8,138 nt of DNA from Candidatus Woesearchaeota archaeon (lineage in GTDB: Archaea > Nanobdellota > Nanobdellia > Woesearchaeales > CG1-02-33-12), in contig JAFCEA010000037.1 in NCBI GenBank assembly GCA_017609385.1, forward strand, positions 1 to 8,138. The letters are read 5' to 3'. Numbering within the stretch: the stretch's first letter is position 1; each line of letters opens with the position of its first letter. This document shows, piece after piece, positions 1-5,075 of this stretch. A program made the position numbers and the translations under genes. The notes under the pieces were generated by a model. It was not told where the DNA came from. It did not search any database and saw only the letters and a program-made list of their open reading frames with translations.

Positions 1-57
1 CTCAATATATTGCCCCTCACCTTGCTGCAAAATAAACTTTAATTCTTTCTTATTCAT
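1..57 (-). CDS. N-terminal fragment of a probable AlbA_2/Schlafen-type protein (partial)
   Basis: An ATG at 57-55 opens a reading frame that runs off the left edge of the window; only 19 residues are visible (MNKKELKFILQQGEGQYIE). This start resembles that of proteins with the Schlafen AlbA_2 domain (PF04326), which typically begin with a short helix followed by a G-E-G-x-x-[IV]-E-[FW]-K strand. In that family the domain is often joined to a C-terminal winged helix or ATPase-like region and is annotated as a transcriptional regulator or ATP-binding protein. None of the downstream sequence can be seen, so the assignment rests on the N-terminal pattern alone. The gene is co-directional with the coiled-coil gene at 302-845 but separated by about 240 bp, so it is probably transcribed separately. 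No clear ribosome binding site is present. Confidence 0.5.
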   Translation of the reverse strand, partial: MNKKELKFILQQGEGQYIE

Positions 58-301
58 TTTATCGCTTCTTTTCTGCTTCACTCTGATTTGGAGGTTTGAG
101 CTAGAAGTCTATTGCCATCTTAGTAATTATGCCTTTGTAATGACTTCATATAGAAACATAGGGCTTTTTTATGCTTTGCCTGATTTTTTTATTGGTTTTT
201 TTAGAATTAGCGAATGAATTTCGGAAAATAATGTAATTAATCTCAATCTCAAGAATTATAAAAAGAAAAAAAGTTTATGGTTTATTTGTAGTAAATAAAT
301 C
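58..301. other. Intergenic region, no gene seen
   Basis: This 244-bp AT-rich spacer separates two minus-strand genes. I find no convincing reading frame, tRNA or structured RNA. It holds the probable terminator of the upstream gene at 260-299. A weak TATA-like element reading TTCTATATGA on the minus strand near 141-150 could serve the partial gene at 1-57 and would give a leader of about 65 nt. Plus-strand T-runs near 164-200 have no upstream plus-strand gene to terminate. Confidence 0.5.
260..299 (-). terminator. Hairpin plus U-tract terminator of the coiled-coil gene
   Basis: Just past the stop codon at 304-302, a 7-bp AT-only inverted repeat (TTTATTT at 281-287 and AAATAAA at 293-299, 5-nt loop) is followed on the minus strand by two T-tracts, T7 at 272-266 and T5 at 264-260. 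Archaeal RNA polymerase terminates at U-tracts even without a strong hairpin, so the T-tracts are the more meaningful part. It would end transcription of 302-845 before the next gene. Confidence 0.5.
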
Positions 302-845
302 CTACCTTGAACATGATATATCCAAGCCCCCTTGTTCAAGGCATATTATCATATTATTTTCAATTTTATAAGAACTTATACCAGGATTATCCACTTTTGC
401 CTTGCAGCATAAATTATTTGCAAGGTTTTCTGCAAGAAGATCATATTGAAGCCTCAAATCATCTATTTCCTCTTGTTTTTCATTTATTAGCTTATCCAGC
501 TCTTCATTTTTTTGGTCTAAATCCACTCTCAACAAACTAAAATTTATTTTCAGTGCATTTAGTTCACTGTTGCACTCAGAAAATTTATCTGAGTATTTCT
601 CTAATTCAGTCAAAAGCTCTTTATTAAATGCACTGCAGGATGACAGGTTTGTATCAGAAACCAAAAGTTTTGTTTTCAAGTCCTGTATATCCTTTCCATA
701 ATCTTCTACAGAATAATTTGATTCTTTTACCTCGGTATATAGTATAACCTATTATTCCTGGTCTTATTATGAATATTAATAGTATTATAACAATAACTAT
801 TATTAATGCAAGAATAATCTTTCTTTTAAGTTTTTCTTCAACCAT
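302..845 (-). pseudogene. Membrane-anchored coiled-coil protein, interrupted by a one-base frameshift
   Basis: Two overlapping minus-strand frames read as one protein if a single base is restored near 735-740. The first, from ATG 845-843, has a short Lys/Arg-rich start and one transmembrane segment (about residues 10-27), then reaches GYTIY. The second continues TEVKESNYSVEDYGKDIQDLK into a long heptad-like coiled coil (about residues 60-145) and a cysteine-containing tail (CCKAKVDNP, about 152-160) ending at TAG 304-302. The joined product is about 181 residues, with an N-terminal membrane anchor and the coiled coil on the far side of the membrane or in the cytoplasm. The layout matches uncharacterised anchor-plus-coil proteins that I recall from DPANN archaea; no function is known to me. 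A TATA box 26-33 bp upstream implies a leaderless mRNA. The second part has only a weak TTG (679-677) as a separate start, so two independent genes are unlikely. Whether the frameshift is real or a sequencing error cannot be decided here. Confidence 0.65.
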
Positions 846-866
846 ACAAAACTAAACTAGATGTCT

Positions 867-884
867 AATTTTTTAAATCTTTCT
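867..884 (-). promoter_or_regulatory. Archaeal BRE/TATA promoter of the coiled-coil gene
   Basis: On the minus strand the sequence AGAAAGATTTAAAAAATT lies here. It has a purine-rich BRE-like part (AGAAAG) followed by a TATA-like ATTTAAAA at 878-871. The TATA centre is about 29 bp from the ATG at 845, the spacing expected when transcription starts at or next to the start codon, so the mRNA is probably leaderless. Confidence 0.5.
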
Positions 885-911
885 ATTTTTGGGATTTTTA
901 GATTAATAACA

Positions 912-930
912 AATTTCTCTGCGAGAAATT
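912..930. repeat. Perfect 8-bp inverted repeat with 3-nt loop
   Basis: AATTTCTC at 912-919 and GAGAAATT at 923-930 are perfect reverse complements separated by TGC. The right arm overlaps the first two bases of the 70-bp direct repeat that starts at 929. No T-tract follows on either strand, so it is not an obvious terminator. It may belong to the boundary of the repeat-flanked cassette. Confidence 0.5.
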
Positions 931-998
931 ATGCTTACAGATTTTTAAATGATTAATTGTTTTACAACTTTTAGAAAACAAAACAGCACAAAACAAGC
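929..998 (+). repeat. 70-bp direct repeat, left copy (flanks the wHTH/NTase cassette)
   Basis: This stretch aligns without gaps to 2585-2654, with 59 of 70 bases identical by hand count. The first 21 bases are identical, as are the ACAAC block and the A-rich end (GAAAACAAAACAGCA, then AAAACAAGC). The two copies bracket the genes at 1068-2481. Neither copy is coding. Confidence 0.75.
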
Positions 999-1033
999 AG
1001 ACCAGAGCATGTTCTTAGCTCAAATAACCGAAA

Positions 1034-1045
1034 GATTTATATATT
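1034..1045 (+). promoter_or_regulatory. TATA box of the wHTH/NTase operon
   Basis: GATTTATATATT preceded by CCGAAA (BRE-like, 1028-1033) forms a good archaeal promoter. Its centre is about 28 bp upstream of the ATG at 1068, so the transcript should start at or very near the start codon (leaderless). It drives both overlapping genes downstream. Confidence 0.6.
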
Positions 1046-1068
1046 TATTTGAATAAATAGTTCAAATA
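1046..1068. promoter_or_regulatory. Palindromic putative operator over the transcription start
   Basis: TATTTGAA-N7-TTCAAATA is a perfect 8-bp inverted repeat with a 7-bp spacer, placed between the TATA box and the start codon and reaching the first base of the ATG. A dimeric protein bound here would block initiation. The winged-helix protein encoded immediately downstream is the obvious candidate, which would make the operon self-regulated; that link is inference. Confidence 0.45.
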
Positions 1069-1802
1069 TGTGGATTCCAAGATGGCTATGGGAAAGGTAT
1101 AGGGAATTAAGGCTAAAGATAGGCCTTAATAACAGCTTCAGCTTTAAACAGGCAAAAGAGATATTCAGCTATAACAGGAATGAGATGATTTACAAGACAT
1201 TAAATGAATTGGAAAGATTAAATATAATTAATGTTGAAAGATCCAAAAATGATAGAAGAGTAAAAAGATATAAAATAGTCCTGGAATTAAAAGACATCCC
1301 ATATGCGGATATTACAATTCCAACAAATAAGCAACAAGAGCCCCCTGGTTTTATTTCTTCAACTGGCTCTGCAGCTATTTTTGGAACATCATCTATAAAA
1401 CCAAGTGCTGCTTTTCACAGGATGTATACTAAAGACGGGAAACAACAAGTTACTATAGCCAAAAAGCCAGCAGCAAAAACAATTGAAGAGTATCTTGTTG
1501 AGAACATAAAAAGCTACAAATCTGCTGAGCCAATATTAGCTATAGTAAAAAAAGAAAAAATTGATTTCAGGAAAGTAATAAGAAACCTGAACTCATTCCA
1601 AAGAAGGTATTTGGGGGCATTATTGGAAATACTAAATAAAAAGGAATTAATAGAAGAATTGTATAACCTAACCAAAGATGATAACAGGAAATTCTCCATA
1701 TTCCCAAAACAAGTAAAAAAGGTTCCAGAAAAATATAAAAAGATAGCAAGGAAATGGAGAATTAATCTTAATATTGATGTGGTGAATATAGATGAACTAT
1801 GA
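1068..1802 (+). CDS. Winged-helix protein of an AbiE-like two-gene module (putative antitoxin/regulator)
   Basis: The 244-residue product has an N-terminal winged helix-turn-helix: helices at about residues 5-17 and 26-34, a likely recognition helix at about 38-51, and a basic wing (RSKNDRRVKRYKIV, 58-71). A low-complexity linker rich in Pro, Ser and Thr spans about 80-135. The C-terminal part (about 136-244) is helical and Lys/Arg-rich with no motif I recognise. There is no signal peptide or membrane segment. The gene overlaps the downstream nucleotidyltransferase by 11 bp, so the two are translated from one mRNA. In AbiE systems (AbiEi/AbiEii) a wHTH protein acts as antitoxin and autorepressor to an NTase toxin. 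This pair has that arrangement, but AbiEi similarity beyond the wHTH is not evident. The ATG start fits a leaderless promoter, and a palindromic operator candidate sits directly upstream. A stand-alone transcription factor is the main alternative. Confidence 0.6.
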   Translation: MWIPRWLWERYRELRLKIGLNNSFSFKQAKEIFSYNRNEMIYKTLNELERLNIINVERSKNDRRVKRYKIVLELKDIPYADITIPTNKQQEPPGFISSTGSAAIFGTSSIKPSAAFHRMYTKDGKQQVTIAKKPAAKTIEEYLVENIKSYKSAEPILAIVKKEKIDFRKVIRNLNSFQRRYLGALLEILNKKELIEELYNLTKDDNRKFSIFPKQVKKVPEKYKKIARKWRINLNIDVVNIDEL

Positions 1803-2481
1803 GGAAACTGAAAAACAGTCCTTAGAGCTAACAGAGGAATTATGTAATAATATACTCAGCAAGATAAGCCACTTTGTTATAGGCGGGTGGGCAGTTACAG
1901 CCTACAGCGGCAATATTAGGTTTACTGCTGATGTTGACCTCATAACAAAGCCATTAACAACAATGCCTGTTATAAAATCATTTAATAAGGATTGGGATAC
2001 AAAAAAAGTATTTTATGGTGTTCAGGCTAAACATAGAAAAACAGGTATACAGGTTCACATAAATACAATAAGCCATATGCTTGACAGAACAACTAATACA
2101 AAAATACCTGTTCCTAATGAATTATTTGAGAATATAAGCAAAGCAAGTGTTAATGGGATTTACTGCAAAAACACAATTGAGATTCCCATATGCCCATTTA
2201 ACTATCTGCTTACATTAAAAGCAATCCCAAATAGGGTAAAGGATGATTTTGATTTTATTCTATTATGGCTAAATAAAAATTATTCAATTGAAGAATTCAA
2301 GAAATATCTGAATAAATGCAATAATATTAAGCCTTTTTTTGATAAGTGCAGAAGAATTTCAGATAAAAATTATTTTTATTCCTTACCTAAAAAGCTTATT
2401 ACCAATCAAAGATTTGATTTAATAAAATATAATGCAATAACTAAAAAAATTGATGAAATAAAAGCTAATGAGTTTTCTTAA
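1792..2481 (+). CDS. AbiEii-like nucleotidyltransferase (putative toxin)
   Basis: The 229-residue protein carries the hallmark of DNA polymerase beta-fold nucleotidyltransferases of the AbiEii / DUF6036 kind. This is GGWAV at residues 31-35, followed by R43-F-T-A-D47-V-D49-L, giving the Gly-Gly loop and two metal-binding aspartates. A third acidic residue is usually expected on a later strand; here the likely position reads I-Q-V-H89-I-N, with His in place of Asp. The enzyme may therefore be atypical or need a different residue. The C-terminal half is helical and Lys/Asn-rich. Family members transfer nucleotides to RNA or protein targets; AbiEii-type toxins use GTP or CTP and in characterised cases attack tRNA. 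The substrate here is unknown. It overlaps the preceding wHTH gene by 11 bp, and the pair is bracketed by direct repeats, as expected for a mobile toxin-antitoxin-like cassette. A housekeeping NTase is less likely given the context. Confidence 0.65.
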   Translation: MNYEETEKQSLELTEELCNNILSKISHFVIGGWAVTAYSGNIRFTADVDLITKPLTTMPVIKSFNKDWDTKKVFYGVQAKHRKTGIQVHINTISHMLDRTTNTKIPVPNELFENISKASVNGIYCKNTIEIPICPFNYLLTLKAIPNRVKDDFDFILLWLNKNYSIEEFKKYLNKCNNIKPFFDKCRRISDKNYFYSLPKKLITNQRFDLIKYNAITKKIDEIKANEFS

Positions 2482-2763
2482 GAATTCTGTCTGCTATAAC
2501 AATAAAAACCAAAACCATTACTAATTCCAAACTGGCGGGAGAACAAACAATTCCTTGACGAGAAAATCAAAAAATTGCTATTAGTTATGCTTACAGATTT
2601 TTAAAGAAAAATTAATTTTACAACCATTTGAAAACAAAACAGCAAAAAACAAGCCAATTCTTTACATTAAATTATTTCCTGAGCAACTATACCTAATAAA
2701 TAGTAATTATATCATCATACTGATATGTAACCTCCCTATTGGTACAATTGTAGCTTATATTCT
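2482..2763. other. Non-coding spacer between the two NTase cassettes
   Basis: I see no gene in this stretch of about 280 bp, which lies between the 3' ends of two converging cassettes. It contains the right copy of the 70-bp direct repeat (2585-2654) and ends at the 37-bp repeat (2764-2800). No strong U-tract terminator follows the NTase gene; the T5 inside the repeat at about 2598-2602 is the best candidate. Confidence 0.5.
2585..2654 (+). repeat. 70-bp direct repeat, right copy
   Basis: Same orientation as 929-998 and 59/70 identical without gaps. Its start is about 1.66 kb from that of the left copy, and the NTase cassette lies between them. A further short match (CGAGAAA at 922-928 and 2559-2565) lies upstream of each copy at different distances, hinting that the original repeat was longer. 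Confidence 0.75.
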
Positions 2764-2800
2764 ATTTTCAATTGAATCAAGAAGATTAGAAGACCAGAGC
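2764..2800 (-). repeat. 37-bp copy of the glycosidase-like gene's 3' end (distal boundary of the HEPN/MNT cassette)
   Basis: This stretch matches 3993-4029 at 35 of 37 positions; the only mismatches are two adjacent bases. In the other copy these bases encode the last residues of the protein at 3990-5075 (about LWSSMLLDSIEN). Here the same bases are read in another frame and provide the last codons and stop of the HEPN gene (ALVF, TAA at 2788-2786). The duplication therefore marks the far edge of the HEPN/MNT cassette. Confidence 0.75.
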
Positions 2801-3294
2801 TCTTGTTTTATAGATCATTTCTTTACATAAATTAACTAATTTATTAAACTCTTTTTTTTCCTTAAATTCCAAATCAACACCATATTGAAAATTCTCTCTT
2901 AATTTAATAACATTGCTTTCTTGCATTTCTTCTACATTTGTTATCTTTAAAGTGTCTATGAATTTTTCATTAATATCTATCTTGCCTTCCTCCTTAAGCA
3001 TTTCAATCATGGCTATTGTACATTCCTGGTTTCTTGACTCATAACCAAACTTTCTTAGAACAGCTAAAAAGCAATGATAAACACAATAGAAAAAAGCAGA
3101 TGCTGACCAGTCTGAGAACCCTCCCTTTTCGAAATAAAGAGCAGCTTTTAGGTTATGCTCAGCTTTTACCATGTGCTGCTCAGCCAATTTTGAATCTTTC
3201 TCTGCTTTAACTAACTCCTATGCAAATCAGATTCTTCTAACTCTCTTTTTGCTTTATTTAAGCACCACTTAACCTTATTAGATGCTTGTGACAC
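2786..3294 (-). pseudogene. HEPN-domain protein of an MNT/HEPN pair, frame broken by a probable one-base deletion
   Basis: The C-terminal frame, opened only by a TTG at 3187-3185, is clearly HEPN-like (PF05168). It is all-helical with AEHNLKAALYFEKGGFSDWS, the aromatic FFYCVYHCFLAVL helix, GYESRNQEC and RENFQYG. The missing N-terminus is in another frame: GTG at 3294-3292 opens MSQASNKVKWCLNKAKRELE and reaches ESDLHR. Adding one G in the GG at 3218-3217 joins it to ELVKAEKDSKLAEQH, giving about 169 residues. The start overlaps the MNT gene by 17 bp, the usual tight coupling of these pairs. In MNT/HEPN toxin-antitoxin systems HEPN is often an RNase toxin with an R-x4-6-H motif, neutralised by the MNT enzyme. 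The nearest match here is R-E-N-F-Q-Y, without His, so RNase activity is doubtful even in the repaired form. The C-terminus comes from the 37-bp repeat. Confidence 0.7.
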
Positions 3295-3865
3295 TCTTAA
3301 CTACCTCTAATAGCTTATCATAACCACACAATATATAGCCATTTTTAATTGCGCTTAAAATTACCTTGTTTTTTAGATTTTTGTTTAAATCTTCTGGTGT
3401 CTGTTTTATTAAATGTATGGCTTTAATTGACAGAACCCTTCTTTCATCTATAATCTTATTTACAAGATTATTTTTTTCTTTTCTAAAGGCAACTAATAAA
3501 TCAATATCATTTGCTTTTTTTGGATATCTGAGTATTGAACCAAATATAATTGCTATCTCTACATGATTGAATAAATCCTTAAATTCCTTTAACCATCTTG
3601 ATGCTTTTTCTCTTGATTCATTTATAAGCAATGTTTCCATTGTCCTAAAAGTATAATAATCCTTTAGATTCACCTTATAAAAAACAGCTTTGCCCATTTT
3701 TTTGCCTGTAATTAATCCTTTTTTTTCCAAGTTTTTCATTGCTTTGAAAGCACCAGCTGGTGTAATCCTTATTTCCTTTGTTATATTGTTTGCATTGTAA
3801 TCTGTAGAAAAATCTCTAAATAAAACTAACAAGATTTCAATTTCCTTATCACTTAATCCTTTCAT
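3278..3865 (-). CDS. wHTH-MNT fusion nucleotidyltransferase (putative antitoxin and autoregulator)
   Basis: The 195-residue protein has two domains. Residues 1-70 form a MarR/ArsR-like winged helix: LSDKEIEILL, a helix-turn-helix around NNITKEIRITPAGAFKAMKNL, and a wing at about 53-65. Residues 100-185 form a minimal nucleotidyltransferase (MNT, PF01909-like) with the signature G109-S110 and D120-I-D122. In described MNT/HEPN systems the MNT enzyme modifies the HEPN partner with AMP and so acts as antitoxin; that activity here is inferred from the motif. The fused DNA-binding domain suggests it also controls its own promoter, and two tandem palindromic sites lie exactly there. It is upstream of and overlaps the HEPN gene. 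The frame is intact, in contrast to its partner. The ATG at 3865-3863 is preceded by a TATA box about 40 bp away, giving a leader of roughly 15 nt. Confidence 0.75.
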   Translation of the reverse strand: MKGLSDKEIEILLVLFRDFSTDYNANNITKEIRITPAGAFKAMKNLEKKGLITGKKMGKAVFYKVNLKDYYTFRTMETLLINESREKASRWLKEFKDLFNHVEIAIIFGSILRYPKKANDIDLLVAFRKEKNNLVNKIIDERRVLSIKAIHLIKQTPEDLNKNLKNKVILSAIKNGYILCGYDKLLEVVKSVTSI

Positions 3866-3866
3866 A

Positions 3867-3902
3867 TTAACTCACAGTTAATATATCATAACTCACAGTT
3901 AA
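3867..3902. promoter_or_regulatory. Two tandem palindromic operators, 21-bp period
   Basis: TTAACT-CAC-AGTTAA at 3867-3881 is a perfect 6-bp inverted repeat, and ATAACT-CAC-AGTTAA at 3888-3902 is the same site with one arm base changed. The identical core extends to a 19-bp direct repeat (3868-3886 and 3889-3907). The 21-bp spacing is two helical turns, so bound dimers would sit on the same face. One site covers the expected transcription start and the other overlaps the TATA box, which is a repressor layout. The wHTH of the MNT protein directly downstream is the likely ligand. Confidence 0.6.
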
Positions 3903-3914
3903 TATATAAACTTT
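3901..3914 (-). promoter_or_regulatory. TATA box of the MNT/HEPN operon
   Basis: On the minus strand AAAAGTTTATATAT followed by TAAC gives a strong archaeal TATA element. Its centre is about 41 bp from the ATG at 3865, predicting a start near 3880 and a short leader. It overlaps the distal operator at 3888-3902. Confidence 0.5.
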
Positions 3915-3925
3915 TTGGTTTTTAG

Positions 3926-3936
3926 GTTAAAAAAAG
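3926..3936 (-). terminator. U-tract terminator after the glycosidase-like operon
   Basis: On the minus strand a T7 tract (3935-3929) lies about 55 bp past the stop of the glycosidase-like gene and just upstream of the MNT promoter. It would separate the two co-directional transcription units. No hairpin is evident, which is normal for archaeal termination. Confidence 0.4.
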
Positions 3937-3989
3937 AAATTATTTTATAAGAGTTTTGTAAAAAATTCCGGAAGATTTTCAATTAAAAC

Positions 3990-5075
3990 TCAATTTTCAA
4001 TTGAATCAAGAAGCATAGAAGACCAGAGCATGGCCTCATCAGCATAATAAAACAGGGTCTTATAGGGTGTGCCATTAGAATTAAAGACTTCAAGATAATT
4101 CCCATACTTCTCAACATTCTTAATATACTGGTTAACATATTCCTTTTCCTTATCAACCTTTTTAACAACATCAATAAAGCACTGGCCAAGATTTGTCCAG
4201 ATAGTATTCCCTTCATAATTAGGAACTAAAATGCTTTCAAGAAGAAGATACTCTCCAACTTTTTCCTTTGTGTATTTTAAAGGAAACGGCTTGTCTAGAT
4301 CATCTTGCTGTATTGCATCAAATGACAATTTAATCATTTTCCTTGAATCAAACAAACCTGTCCAGTATGGAAAAACATTTGCATCTCCTGCAATATAATC
4401 CAAGCCAGATAAATCATCCAGAAAATAATTTCCTGTCCAGAAATTATCTTTTATTATTTTTTTGAAATTATAGCTTTTGAAAGGATTATGCAAGCCAGAA
4501 TAATCAATGTCATTGCTAAGCATCGCAATCATTGAGTTATTATAAAGGGAAGAGCTTCTTAATGCATTATCCTTCATTGAGGAAAAATAAGCATTTTTCT
4601 TAATCAGCCCTGTATCAGCATCAAATGAATTAAAAAAAGCTTTTCTTATTTCCCTTTCCAAAAAGAACCTATGCTTCAACAGCAGCTCTTTTGCATCAGC
4701 CAATCTTATTGAATGCAAAAGGTAAGCAACTGACTCTGGAGTGTAATATGGAAAGTCTAACACAGAACCATTATAGACTGTGGTAGTTATCTTATTGTTT
4801 CTTGAATAAACATCTAATGCAAATTCAAGTGTTTTAACAACCTTTTCCCTGTAACCTAAATTTAGTAATGCCTGCACACTAATGCCAAAATCCCTTATGT
4901 AAAAACAGGAAAAATGCCCAGAGCTTACCTGAAAATAATTCCCATTCCAGCAGCTATTAATTGCTTGCCTTAATATCTGCTTTGCATTTCCATTATATTT
5001 TCTTATGCCTCTAAATCTAACCTTAACAGACCTCTTAAAAATACCAAGCCCTTTTTTCAGGAGTATAGTTTTCAT
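3990..5075 (-). CDS. Six-hairpin (alpha/alpha) glycosidase-like protein
   Basis: The 361-residue product has the alternating aromatic and helical pattern of (alpha/alpha)6 barrel glycosidases (six-hairpin superfamily, which includes GH15, GH37 and GH63 enzymes). Visible signposts are FYIRDFG at 58-64 (the Arg-Asp pair after an aromatic run is common where these enzymes bind a terminal sugar), a central DDLSGLDYIAGDANVFPYWTG region, an EGNTIWTN segment and a C-terminal YYADEAMLWS motif. I cannot assign a family or name the catalytic acids. There is no signal peptide, so it probably acts in the cytoplasm. The start overlaps the upstream flippase-like gene by 4 bp (ATGA), so the two are translationally coupled. 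That pairing suggests a substrate related to lipid-linked or surface glycan. The last 37 coding bases are duplicated at 2764-2800, where the neighbouring cassette ends. An inactive sugar-binding relative is possible. Confidence 0.55.
   Translation of the reverse strand: MKTILLKKGLGIFKRSVKVRFRGIRKYNGNAKQILRQAINSCWNGNYFQVSSGHFSCFYIRDFGISVQALLNLGYREKVVKTLEFALDVYSRNNKITTTVYNGSVLDFPYYTPESVAYLLHSIRLADAKELLLKHRFFLEREIRKAFFNSFDADTGLIKKNAYFSSMKDNALRSSSLYNNSMIAMLSNDIDYSGLHNPFKSYNFKKIIKDNFWTGNYFLDDLSGLDYIAGDANVFPYWTGLFDSRKMIKLSFDAIQQDDLDKPFPLKYTKEKVGEYLLLESILVPNYEGNTIWTNLGQCFIDVVKKVDKEKEYVNQYIKNVEKYGNYLEVFNSNGTPYKTLFYYADEAMLWSSMLLDSIEN
3993..4029 (-). repeat. 37-bp repeat within the glycosidase-like gene's 3' end (proximal boundary of the HEPN/MNT cassette)
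   Basis: This is the presumed original copy, because it encodes the natural C-terminus of the 3990-5075 protein. It matches 2764-2800 at 35/37. Thirteen bases at its inner end, reaching into the adjoining coding sequence (AGACCAGAGCATG, 4020-4032), recur at 999-1011 immediately beside the left 70-bp repeat. Confidence 0.7.

Noticed and set aside
307..540. Plus-strand 77-residue frame opposite the coiled-coil gene
   Set aside because: It is antisense to a coherent coiled-coil sequence, has no promoter at archaeal spacing and shows no recognisable motif.
929..2654. CRISPR array or insertion sequence
   Set aside because: There are only two repeat copies, 1.6 kb apart with genes between them, no short spacers, no transposase and no terminal inverted repeats.
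3016..3210. Plus-strand 64-residue frame opposite HEPN
   Set aside because: It is antisense to the conserved HEPN core, with no motif or promoter.
2786..3294. Active HEPN RNase toxin
   Set aside because: The frame is broken, and the usual R-x4-6-H motif is not seen; the equivalent stretch reads R-E-N-F-Q-Y-G.
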